Below, in pieces: positions 1-6,097 of a stretch of 6,247 nt of DNA. How positions within the stretch are numbered: the first letter of the stretch is position 1; every line of letters starts with the position of its first letter. Origin of the DNA: Actinomycetota bacterium. GTDB taxonomy: Bacteria; Actinomycetota; Acidimicrobiia; Acidimicrobiales; Acidimicrobiaceae. The notes under the pieces were generated by a model. The model saw only the letters and a list, made by a program, of their open reading frames with translations. It searched no databases and was not told the DNA's origin. The position numbers and the translations under genes were made by a program. The stretch covers positions 1 to 6,247 of the forward strand of contig ML178767.1 in the NCBI GenBank assembly GCA_004366215.1, in the 5' to 3' direction.

Positions 1-733
1 GTGACGCTGCGACTCACACCTGTCGCAGCCGTGAGGCGCTCGCTCAGCTCGAGGAGCTCGCCCCGCAGCGACGAGCGCCGCGCCTGTTCGAGGTCGAAGA
101 TGGTCGTCCGAAGCCCCTGGATGGTCCCATCGAGGTCTTCGAGGGCATCGGAAAGCAGGCTGCGTGCTTGCTCGTCGGCGGTGAGTCGGAGCGCAGCCTG
201 GACGGTGAGACCAACGCCGAAAAGGCGTTGAATGACGTCGTCGTGGAGATCACGGGCGATACGAAGCCGATCAGAAGCGACGTGCATCGCGGCGAGCTCG
301 TCGCGCAGCGTCAGGCTCTCGACGACAGCGGCGATCGCGGCGGCGAGCGCTTCGAGGACGGCTGCGTCGATGTCGTCGAAGGGTGCTCCGTCGAGACGGT
401 CGGTGACGTAGATGGTGCCGTATCGCGCTTGGCGAATGCTGATCGCCGCCCCCATGAAGCGCCGCATCCGGGGGTGCCCCGGCGGGAATCCAACGCTCGT
501 AGGCGCCGCGGCGATGTCGTCGACGCGGACGACGTTACCCTCGCGGGCGAGCGCGAGGACGCCGCGCCCGCGGGGCAGCTCTGTGAGCTGCGCCGCCAGT
601 GGCGGCTCAACACCCGAGGTGACGCTGCTGCGGCGCCGAGGTTGAGCAGCTCGTCGAGGTCACGCGCTCGAACGAGGTCGATCACCTCGTCGAAGAGCGG
701 TCGTAAGCGGCGAGCCGGGATCGGACGTCGCAC
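1..733 (-). pseudogene. GAF-domain sensor histidine kinase, DevS/DosS-like, 5' part, frame apparently broken
   Basis: Two minus-strand frames together encode the start of a NarL/DevS-class sensor kinase. From a GTG at 733 the first frame reads FDEVIDLVRARDLDELLNL, the usual entry helix of such GAF domains. Near 620-640 the homology jumps to another frame, giving VTSGVEPPLAAQLTELPRGRG, then VGFPPGHPRMRRFMGAA and YGTIYVTDRLDG, all typical late-GAF motifs. Then comes the HisKA_3 helix RIARDLHDDVIQRLFGVGL, with the phosphoacceptor His at codon 243-245 and the family's IFDL motif after it. The second frame stays open to the left edge but has no ATG or GTG before the Met at 467. About 20-26 residues of the central GAF fold seem missing at the junction, so I infer a deletion that is not a multiple of three. 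The ATPase domain lies outside the window. It could instead be an assembly error in a working gene. The family normally phosphorylates a LuxR-type regulator. Kinase identity is firm; inactivation is likely. Confidence 0.75.
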
Positions 734-739
734 CGCGAC

Positions 740-746
740 TAGCCTA
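740..746. promoter_or_regulatory. Possible overlapping -10 elements for the divergent kinase and GalT-like genes
   Basis: The 49-base spacer contains TAGCCTA, which gives a TANNNT -10 hexamer on each strand. On the minus strand TAGGCT (746-741) is followed by exactly seven bases and then the GTG at 733, the arrangement expected of a leaderless actinobacterial transcript; no Shine-Dalgarno precedes that GTG. On the plus strand TAGCCT (740-745) would start transcription near 752, leaving room for the ribosome binding site at 773-779. Neither side has a recognisable -35. This rests on short motif matches only. Confidence 0.3.
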
Positions 747-782
747 ACTGCGCACCAGGGAGCGAGCGAGCTGGAGGGGCAG

Positions 783-1814
783 ATGATCTTGCTCGAAGAG
801 ACGGCTATCGACGCCACTGTCCCGGACCTTAGCAACGGTGGTTGGCGCAGCGTTCGCCTCCTTCGCCGCTCCTGTCCGGTGTTTGGGACGGGGACTCGAC
901 TGATCGAAGGCGCCAAGCTCACCGGCAGCGGTACTGACCTTGGTGACCTGGTCGGCCAGGGAGGCTTCTGCCCGTTCTGTCGAGCGCACATCGAGCAGGC
1001 CACGGCCCCGTTTCCGGAGGAGATCGCGCCCACCGGCAGGATCCGACATGGGACCGCTTGGGTCGTGCCGAACATCATCGCCTACTCGGCGGTCTCAGCG
1101 GTGGGGATCTACGACCCCGACCGCCACGTGATGACGCTTGAGGACTTCCAGGCGGACGTCCTCTTTGACGCCTTCGGTGCGATGCTCGAGCACGCTCGGG
1201 CAGTGCGACGGCTGCGGCCCGACCTCGTCTGGTCGTCGATCTCGGCGAATTACCTACCCCCGTCGGGATCGTCCTTACTGCACCCACACTTACAGAGCTC
1301 TCATGACCCGGTGCCGCTCGCTGCGCAGGCGACGATCGAGGCGCGGAGTCGAGCGCACCTCGAGGCGTTCGGTAGGGGGCTCTTCGACGAGCTCGTCGAG
1401 CTCGAGCGAGCGGCGGTCGCGCGCTTCGTGGGCACGACAGGCCCGTGGTCATGGCTGACGCCCTTTGCGCCGAGCGGCTTCTACGAGGCCTGGGCACTCC
1501 ACGATGAGGCAGCGGAGCTCGGCGACCTCGACGACCACGATCGCAGCCAGCTGGCGAGCGGTCTCTCGCTCGTGCTCGCGACGTACCACCGAAAGGGCCT
1601 GTCGAGCTTCAACTTTCAGCTCCTCGGCGGCGGGCCTGACGCGCGCGCTACGCACGTTCGGACGCTGTTTCGAATCGTCGCACGTACCCCTGCTGCGCCG
1701 TGGTACCGCAGCGACGTGACCTACTTCGAGAAGCTCGGGGCGGAGGCGATGATCGACCACACGCCCGAGGCGTTCGCGGCAGAGCTGCGAGAAGCCTTCG
1801 GCACGGGCTTGTGA
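783..1814 (+). CDS. GalT-like nucleotidyltransferase (HIT superfamily)
   Basis: 343 residues. The ATG at 783 is chosen because GGAGGGG (773-779) sits just upstream; the frame stays open further 5' only because it runs antisense to the kinase. The protein resembles galactose-1-phosphate uridylyltransferases. CPFC supplies Cys63 and Cys66, DRH gives His115, and HPHLQ gives His167, His169 and Gln171. These match the four zinc ligands and the nucleophilic histidine plus glutamine of E. coli GalT in order and spacing. SANYLPPSGSS (152-164), before HPH, corresponds to the nucleotide-binding stretch, and SSFNFQLLGGG near the C-terminus is also GalT-like. GalT enzymes transfer a nucleotide through a nucleotidyl-histidine intermediate. 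The natural substrate is uncertain: related proteins act on UDP-hexoses, ADP-glucose or diadenosine polyphosphates, and no sugar genes lie nearby. It is cytoplasmic, having no signal peptide. Family assignment is good; exact reaction is not. Confidence 0.8.
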   Translation: MILLEETAIDATVPDLSNGGWRSVRLLRRSCPVFGTGTRLIEGAKLTGSGTDLGDLVGQGGFCPFCRAHIEQATAPFPEEIAPTGRIRHGTAWVVPNIIAYSAVSAVGIYDPDRHVMTLEDFQADVLFDAFGAMLEHARAVRRLRPDLVWSSISANYLPPSGSSLLHPHLQSSHDPVPLAAQATIEARSRAHLEAFGRGLFDELVELERAAVARFVGTTGPWSWLTPFAPSGFYEAWALHDEAAELGDLDDHDRSQLASGLSLVLATYHRKGLSSFNFQLLGGGPDARATHVRTLFRIVARTPAAPWYRSDVTYFEKLGAEAMIDHTPEAFAAELREAFGTGL

Positions 1815-1835
1815 GCTAGGGGCGGCGAGGGTCAC

Positions 1836-1864
1836 TCAAGGAGCGGGTACTGCGACGCCGATAC
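1836..1864 (+). promoter_or_regulatory. Sigma-28 (FliA)-like promoter of the chemoreceptor gene
   Basis: GCCGATAC at 1857-1864 matches seven of eight bases of the flagellar sigma-28 -10 consensus GCCGATAA. TCAA at 1836-1839 resembles the TAAA -35 core, but the spacer is 17 bases rather than the usual 15, so the -35 half is weak. Transcription would start near 1871, giving a leader of roughly 50 bases before the receptor start. Chemoreceptor genes are classic sigma-28 targets, which supports the call. The -10 match is directly visible; use by sigma-28 is inference. Confidence 0.5.
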
Positions 1865-1873
1865 CATGGGCGA

Positions 1874-1888
1874 CTCGACGTAGTCGAG
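1874..1888 (+). repeat. Inverted repeat / small hairpin in the receptor leader
   Basis: CTCGAC and GTCGAG form a perfect 6-bp stem around a GTA loop. It lies just after the predicted transcription start and about 35 bases before the receptor ATG, so it could be a leader hairpin or an operator. It is also the only obvious stem-loop downstream of the GalT-like gene, but no T-run follows, so it is at best a weak terminator for that gene. Confidence 0.4.
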
Positions 1889-1922
1889 GCGGGGTAGCAG
1901 GATGCTGTGCAGTGGAGGCAGG

Positions 1923-3629
1923 ATGCGTACGCTCGCTCAGAAGGTCACGGTAGCTCTCGTCGTCATCGGAATCGTCCTCGGGGTCGGGGGTGGGTTGACG
2001 ATGGTCGAGGCCCTGGGTTCGCGTGCACAGACGCGAACCTACGCGGCGGATCAGGCGCGGCTCGTCCAGTTGACAGGGACGATCACCGCTGACTTCTACG
2101 CCTGGGACGACCAGATGAACATGTACGCTCTCACGGCGCTTGCGGACCCAACCCAGCGGGCCTTGCTCGCGACGACGTACGCGCAAGCGGCGGCGGCTGG
2201 TGCGCAGTTGGAGCACGACGTCGCGCTCGCGATGGCACTGCCGTCATCGGCAGCCGTGCGAGCAGACCTCGCGAGAGTGCAGCGCGATGCCCGCTCCTAC
2301 GGTCGCTACGCCGACGAGGTGCACCAGGCGGTCCTCGCCGGGCAGGTCCAGCGAGCAGCGACGATTCAGACGGTCGGCAACCTGGCGCCATCAAACGACA
2401 TCATGGTGGCGTTAGCGAACTTCCACCGAGACGCCACACGGCTGGCTGCGGCTGCGCTGAGCACTGCTCGGGGCAGGGTGGACGCTGCTGTGACGTGGAC
2501 CGCCGCGAGCCTGGCCCTCGCGGTCGCGATGCTCGTCGCCTTTGCACTCGGCATCCGACACTTAGTGCTGGGCCCAGTCAAGGAGCTCACGACGTCGTTG
2601 TGGCGCCTCGCTGAGGGCAGCACCGAAGTCGAGCGTCTCGATGAACACCGAGCTGATGAGTTCGGCGAGATCGCTCGAGCGTTCAATGGCTTCCGTGATC
2701 GGCTCGTCACCCTCGTCGAGCGGGTTGCAGGGTCGGTACGAACGTTGCTGACGAGCGCCGACGAGCTGACGATGGTCGCACGCGAGCTGAGCCGCGGCGC
2801 GCAAGACACTGCCTCCCAGACTGACCGCACCGTCGAGTCTGCGAGAGAGGTGAACGATCACATCCAAGCTGTGAGCGTCGCGGCCGAGCAGATGCGGGTC
2901 GCGATCGCCGAGATCGCGCGCTCGGCAGCGGACGCAGCGAGCGTCGCGGCGAACGCCGTCGACATTGCAGGCACGACTCAGGCTCGGGTGCAGACGCTCG
3001 GTGAGTCGTCGGCCGAGATCGGAGCGGTGATCGCAACCATCAACGGCATTGCCGAGCAGACGAACCTCCTCGCACTCAATGCGGCGATCGAAGCTGCTCG
3101 AGCGGGGGAGGCTGGCAAGGGCTTTGCGGTCGTGGCGAGCGAGGTCAAGGAGCTCGCGCGCAACACCGCACGTGCCACGGACGACATCGCGGACAAACTC
3201 GAAGCGATTCGCACCGAGAGCTTGGCGGCGGTCGAGGCCATCGGAAGGATCAGCACGGTGATCGCGACGATCAACGACCTGCAGTCCTCGATCGCCTCGG
3301 CGGTTGAGGAGCAGTCCGTCACCACGAACGAGATCGGTCGGGTGGTCGAGTTGGCCACGAGGTCGACTGGCGACATCGCAAAGGCCATGGAGGACGTCGC
3401 TGGCGCATCCAAGATCGCAGCTTCGTCGCTCGAGAGTGCTGGGTCGGTCCTCGATGAGCTCGTAGGGCTCGCCAACTCCCTCGGGCAGCTCGTCGGGGTT
3501 CGGCGAGCTGAGAGCCACGCAGGAGATCCAGGTCAACGCTTCGGGTTGCGCCGTGAGTCGATGGACGAAGGGCGGCGTAGCGGCTACAGGGATAGCGAGG
3601 TCGCAGCAGGCCAAGGTGTGCGAGCCTAG
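1923..3629 (+). CDS. Methyl-accepting chemotaxis protein (transmembrane chemoreceptor)
   Basis: 568 residues from the ATG at 1923, which has GGAGG at 1914-1918; an in-frame ATG at 1902 has a poorer site. TM1 is about residues 8-28 and TM2 about 190-211. Between them is a helical extracytoplasmic sensor of about 160 residues, beginning with the WDDQMNMY motif (61-68) and probably a four-helix bundle. HAMP covers about 212-266, with Pro218 and the [13 protein letters not shown] motif. The signalling hairpin has its conserved tip around [18 protein letters not shown] (376-393) followed by [23 protein letters not shown] end and tip fall at almost the same residue numbers as in E. coli Tsr, suggesting a 36-heptad receptor (inference). 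The protein should bind CheA and CheW at the inner membrane and bias flagellar rotation. The tail after about residue 527 is polar, rich in Arg and Gly, and has no CheR-tethering pentapeptide. Ligand unknown. A sigma-28-like promoter lies upstream; no other che gene is in view. Confidence 0.95.
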   Translation: MRTLAQKVTVALVVIGIVLGVGGGLTMVEALGSRAQTRTYAADQARLVQLTGTITADFYAWDDQMNMYALTALADPTQRALLATTYAQAAAAGAQLEHDVALAMALPSSAAVRADLARVQRDARSYGRYADEVHQAVLAGQVQRAATIQTVGNLAPSNDIMVALANFHRDATRLAAAALSTARGRVDAAVTWTAASLALAVAMLVAFALGIRHLVLGPVKELTTSLWRLAEGSTEVERLDEHRADEFGEIARAFNGFRDRLVTLVERVAGSVRTLLTSADELTMVARELSRGAQDTASQTDRTVESAREVNDHIQAVSVAAEQMRVAIAEIARSAADAASVAANAVDIAGTTQARVQTLGESSAEIGAVIATINGIAEQTNLLALNAAIEAARAGEAGKGFAVVASEVKELARNTARATDDIADKLEAIRTESLAAVEAIGRISTVIATINDLQSSIASAVEEQSVTTNEIGRVVELATRSTGDIAKAMEDVAGASKIAASSLESAGSVLDELVGLANSLGQLVGVRRAESHAGDPGQRFGLRRESMDEGRRSGYRDSEVAAGQGVRA

Positions 3630-3662
3630 GCCTGCTACCGCGCCTCAGCACGCCGCGAGCTG

Positions 3663-3704
3663 CCTTCCGCCTCGTGGCGAGCGGGAGGTTGAGCGACGCT
3701 CAAC
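3663..3704. terminator. Stem-loops between convergent genes, candidate bidirectional terminator
   Basis: In the 88-base gap between the receptor and dsbA-like stop codons two hairpins abut. The first (3663-3688) pairs CCTTCCG with CGGGAGG and CTCG with CGAG around a TGG loop, about 11 pairs with one bulged C and one G-T pair. The second (3688-3704) pairs GTTGAGC with GCTCAAC around GAC. Neither has a T-run on either strand, so they are not textbook intrinsic terminators, but U-less hairpins at convergent ends are common in high-GC actinobacteria. Confidence 0.45.
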
Positions 3705-3717
3705 GAGGAGATCTCTG

Positions 3718-4320
3718 TCATCGAGGAATCGTGGTGAACTTGAGCTCATTGAGCTCGGGATGCTCCACTAGCGTCGTGAGCAGGTGGTCGATCGTTCGTC
3801 GGGCGACCACCGCGTCCCCTCGGGGGCGCGTCATGAGGCGCACGAACGCGGCTCGACCGTCATCGAGGATGATCGTTGGCACGCCGAAGACGTGGTGGCG
3901 CTCGGCTGCTCGGTGGTGAGCTTCCCACACGCGGTCGGCGACGTCGTCGCTGAGCGCCTCTTCGAGGACCGCCGTCGCCGGCAGTCCGACCGCATCGAGA
4001 ACGTCGGCGAGGACAGCGAGGTCAGAGAGGTCTCGCGCCTCGTCGTGTCGGGCCGCGAAGAGAGCGAGGTGGGCACGACGGACCGCCTCGGGATAGGAGT
4101 CGCGCACGACCACGCCGACGGCGAGCGCCGCGACGTCGTTGCGGCGCGTTGGGTCGCGCAGGATGCTCGGCTCACCCTCTTCGACGTGGACTTCGAGTAG
4201 GGAGAACGGCAGGAACTCGACGTCCCACGGTGCGCCAGCGTCGAGGGCGCTGACGACGTGTTCGTGCATGTTCCGAGCGAATGGGCAGCGGTAGTCCCAT
4301 GTGAGCGAGAAGTGCATCAT
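3718..4320 (-). CDS. DsbA-family thioredoxin-fold protein with a single active-site cysteine
   Basis: 200 residues. The ATG at 4320 follows GGAGGT (4329-4324) at four bases; the next codon is also ATG and could serve. The N-terminus HFSLTWDYRCPFARNMHEH carries the DsbA-type active site as Cys12-Pro-Phe-Ala15, so the resolving cysteine is missing and no other Cys occurs in the protein. The helical insertion spans roughly residues 55-140, and the cis-proline loop is HHVFGVPTIIL (Pro148). The ending ELNELKFTTIPR is typical of an actinobacterial family usually annotated DsbA family protein. It has no signal peptide, so it is probably cytoplasmic and not a disulfide-forming DsbA. A one-cysteine site would suit a monothiol or thiol-transferase/isomerase role, perhaps with mycothiol (inference). 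It follows the Nudix gene after 58 bases, so it may share that transcript or use its own promoter. Fold is well supported; function is not known. Confidence 0.85.
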   Translation of the reverse strand: MMHFSLTWDYRCPFARNMHEHVVSALDAGAPWDVEFLPFSLLEVHVEEGEPSILRDPTRRNDVAALAVGVVVRDSYPEAVRRAHLALFAARHDEARDLSDLAVLADVLDAVGLPATAVLEEALSDDVADRVWEAHHRAAERHHVFGVPTIILDDGRAAFVRLMTRPRGDAVVARRTIDHLLTTLVEHPELNELKFTTIPR

Positions 4321-4351
4321 CGTACCTCCGAGGCCCATGCTAGGAGCCACA

Positions 4352-4373
4352 ACGCTCAGCGTGTGCACGTGCA
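4352..4373. repeat. Two adjacent palindromes upstream of the dsbA-like gene
   Basis: ACGCTCAGCGT (4352-4362, 5-bp arms around one base) lies one base from TGCACGTGCA (4364-4373, a perfect 10-bp palindrome). Both sit in the 58-base gap between the Nudix stop and the dsbA-like start. They could be operator sites for a dimeric regulator of the last gene, or weak hairpins. I see no convincing -10 nearby, and palindromes this short can arise by chance in GC-rich DNA. Confidence 0.3.
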
Positions 4374-4378
4374 ACGAC

Positions 4379-4762
4379 TTACGATGGTGCCTCGAGGAGC
4401 TGGACGATGGCTCGATCGCTTGGGTAACTGAGGAGGGAGAGCGCCTCGCCTCGCGGGGTCCACACGAGCGCGTCGACCTCGTGGCCATCCGGCTGGGAAT
4501 GCTGCTTCGTGCCCGGGGTGATGAGGAACCAGGTGACGACCTTAGCCTGCTGCCCGACCTGGTAGCGGCTCGCACCAAGGAGCGTGAGTACGAGGGGCTC
4601 AATGCCGGTCTCTTCTGCAACCTCTCGCACGGCCGTCCACACGAGGGGCTCGCCCGGGGAACGCTTGCCTTTTGGCAGCGACCAGTCGTCGTAGCGCGGC
4701 CGGTGGACGAGCAGGACGTGACCGTCAGCGCGGATGACGACGCCGCCGGCTGCCTCAATCAT
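4379..4762 (-). CDS. Nudix (MutT-like) hydrolase
   Basis: 127 residues from the ATG at 4762, giving the N-terminus MIEAAGGVVIRADGHVLLVH expected of a short Nudix protein. The full Nudix box is present: Gly32, five residues, Glu38, seven residues, then REVAEETGI (46-54). Glu50 and Glu51 are the metal-binding pair. DWSLPKGK (26-33) before the box is typical of the MutT1/diadenosine-polyphosphate hydrolase branch. Such enzymes cleave a nucleoside diphosphate linked to another group; substrates may be 8-oxo-dGTP, Ap4A/Ap6A or another nucleotide. The C-terminal histidine phosphatase domain of mycobacterial MutT1 is absent, so this is a stand-alone domain. The start overlaps the PAP2 stop by eight bases, implying translational coupling and one transcript. 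A longer upstream open frame to 4981 is rejected because it overlaps the PAP2 motifs. Family is certain; substrate is open. Confidence 0.92.
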   Translation of the reverse strand: MIEAAGGVVIRADGHVLLVHRPRYDDWSLPKGKRSPGEPLVWTAVREVAEETGIEPLVLTLLGASRYQVGQQAKVVTWFLITPGTKQHSQPDGHEVDALVWTPRGEALSLLSYPSDRAIVQLLEAPS

Positions 4763-5315
4763 CGGCGTTGCGGCGCGCGACGGCGGCGTCGATGAACCAG
4801 CACGCGACGAGTCCGTAGACCGTACCGAGGGCTGCACCCGCCACGACGTCTGAGGCGTGGTGGATGCGCACGTAGATCCGAGAGGCGGCGACGAGCGTCG
4901 CGAGCGCGAGGAGGGGCGTGCGAGCTCGGGCGCTGCGAGCGAGGAGGAACGAGGCCGCAAAGGCGCTCGAGGCGTGCCCACTCGGGAAGCTCGACGTGCG
5001 CGGGTAGCGCAGACCGAACGGATGCAGGTGGTCGCGATCTATCGGTCGCTCACGCCCGATGAGGCTCTTGACGACGCCGTTGACGAGCAACGACTCAGCG
5101 CCGAGAGCAGCGATGGTTGCGATCGCGCGACGTCGTCGCCGAGGTGCGAGCGCTTGGATGCTCGCGAGGAGCATCCACAAGATCGAGTGGTCGGCGAGCG
5201 CGGTCAGGGTGTAGAAGGTGACGTCGGCGCCGCGATGGCCGCGAACGATCGCGAAGCTGCGGTCGACAGCCTCGTCGAAGCGAGCGACCGCGGTGGAAGG
5301 CAAGGGCCTGTTCAC
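4755..5315 (-). CDS. PAP2-family membrane phosphatase
   Basis: 186 residues. The GTG start at 5315 is chosen because it overlaps the TGA of the nuclease gene by four bases (GTGA), a classic coupling arrangement; the frame extends to 5426 but only as a shadow of the nuclease. All three PAP2 motifs are intact: KSLIGRERP (83-91, K-x6-RP), PSGH (111-114) and SRIYVRIHHASD (145-156, SR-x5-H-x3-D). His114 and His152 are the catalytic pair of the family. Hydrophobic segments near 37-56, 64-82, 116-128, 134-150 and 157-178 fit an integral membrane enzyme with its active site on the outer face. The family dephosphorylates phosphatidic acid, undecaprenyl pyrophosphate or similar lipid phosphates; which one cannot be told here. 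An undecaprenyl-PP recycling role is possible but unproven. The cluster holds no other envelope gene. Confidence 0.9.
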   Translation of the reverse strand: MNRPLPSTAVARFDEAVDRSFAIVRGHRGADVTFYTLTALADHSILWMLLASIQALAPRRRRRAIATIAALGAESLLVNGVVKSLIGRERPIDRDHLHPFGLRYPRTSSFPSGHASSAFAASFLLARSARARTPLLALATLVAASRIYVRIHHASDVVAGAALGTVYGLVACWFIDAAVARRNADD

Positions 5316-6091
5316 GCGACAGCTCCCAGCGCTGGGCAAGCTGCTCGATGCGCACACGCGTGGCAGAGGGGAGAGGGGCGGGGTCGAAAGTCGTCGGAGG
5401 CGCAGGCTCGTTCGATCGCAGACCACACGGCTTCGAGCTGCGCCTCGACGCCTCGCAGGAGGCGAGGCGTCGGCGCTTGTTCGATGACACAGCCATCGGA
5501 GAGGTACACCAGCCGCACGAGGCGAGGTAGCGTACCGAGCTCTCTGGCGATGAGCAGTGCGTAGGTGAACACGCCGGCGAGTCGCGCTCGCTCAAGGGCT
5601 GGTGGAGGTGCTTTACCGGTCTTGTAGTCCGTGATGATGCGCTCGCCGTTGTCGTCGACGTCGAGCCGATCGATGACACCTCGGAGGCGAGCCCGGCCAA
5701 GCGGCATCTCGAGACGAAGCTCGACGCCGATAGCGTTGACAGTGGCAGGATCCTCGAGCTCGAGGAGCCGTGCCGCGAGGTTTCTGACGGTGCGTCCGAG
5801 CCCCTCAAACGCGTCCGGCTCGAGTCCGGTCACGTACGCAGCGACGTCGCGGTGTTGACTCGCCGAGGCCATGACGGTGGCGACGACGTGGTCGAGCTCA
5901 GCTCGCTGTCGCTCTCCCCGGGGAAGTCGATAGAACCGCTCGAGGACGGCGTGCGTGAGGACGCCGACCACGAGCTGCTGGGTTGGCGGAGTCGGGATGC
6001 GCTCGATGTACGTGCGGCGAAACGCAAACGGGCAGTCTCGAAACGCCGCCGCCTTGGTTGGTGTGAGGGAGGCCGGCAACGGTAGGGCCAT
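5312..6091 (-). CDS. RecB-family PD-(D/E)XK exonuclease with a cysteine cluster
   Basis: 259 residues from the ATG at 6091, preceded by GAGG at a short distance and only six bases after the stop of the gene before it. It matches the PDDEXK_1/Cas4-AddB-like nuclease fold. SLTPTKAAAFRDCPFAFR (8-25) is the usual opening with Cys20; VGVLTHAVLERFY (42-54) carries His47; GVIDRLD (138-144) supplies the acidic Asp141; IITDYKTGK (152-160) gives Asp155 and Lys157. Near the C-terminus, CHACAHRAAC provides Cys243, Cys246 and Cys252. Together with Cys20 these would bind a 4Fe-4S cluster, as in AddB and Cas4 (inference from spacing). It lacks a helicase domain and is a short stand-alone form common in actinobacteria, where its DNA-repair role is poorly defined. 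No cas genes or CRISPR repeats lie nearby, so a Cas4 role is unlikely. Probably cytoplasmic and cotranscribed with its neighbours. Confidence 0.88.
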   Translation of the reverse strand: MALPLPASLTPTKAAAFRDCPFAFRRTYIERIPTPPTQQLVVGVLTHAVLERFYRLPRGERQRAELDHVVATVMASASQHRDVAAYVTGLEPDAFEGLGRTVRNLAARLLELEDPATVNAIGVELRLEMPLGRARLRGVIDRLDVDDNGERIITDYKTGKAPPPALERARLAGVFTYALLIARELGTLPRLVRLVYLSDGCVIEQAPTPRLLRGVEAQLEAVWSAIERACASDDFRPRPSPLCHACAHRAACPALGAVA

Positions 6092-6097
6092 AGGCCC

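Noticed and set aside
168..782. Upstream extension of the GalT-like frame by 205 codons
   Set aside because: It runs antisense to conserved kinase motifs and has low-complexity Arg/Ser/Glu composition; the start at 783 has a strong ribosome binding site and family-like length.
311..1078. 255-codon minus-strand open frame
   Set aside because: Only its portion below 733 shows kinase homology (the GAF entry helix); the rest is antisense to the GalT-like gene, and the part after about 620 is out of frame with the kinase.
2562..3614. 350-codon minus-strand open frame antisense to the chemoreceptor
   Set aside because: Long shadows are expected opposite GC-rich genes; its residues show no recognisable domain while the plus strand encodes an unmistakable receptor.
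4321..4758. N-terminal extension of the DsbA-like frame
   Set aside because: It overlaps the Nudix box in another frame and reads as Ser/Arg-rich shadow; the start at 4320 has a good Shine-Dalgarno.
4857..5564. 235-codon plus-strand open frame
   Set aside because: It is antisense to the PAP2 and nuclease genes, whose catalytic motifs are intact, and has shadow-like Arg/Glu composition.
5095..5808. 237-codon minus-strand open frame overlapping nuclease and PAP2
   Set aside because: Ser/Arg-rich alternate frame of the nuclease and PAP2 genes, with no domain of its own.
5312..6091. Cas4 of a CRISPR system
   Set aside because: No repeats, spacers or other cas genes appear anywhere in the window; a stand-alone RecB-family nuclease is the simpler reading.
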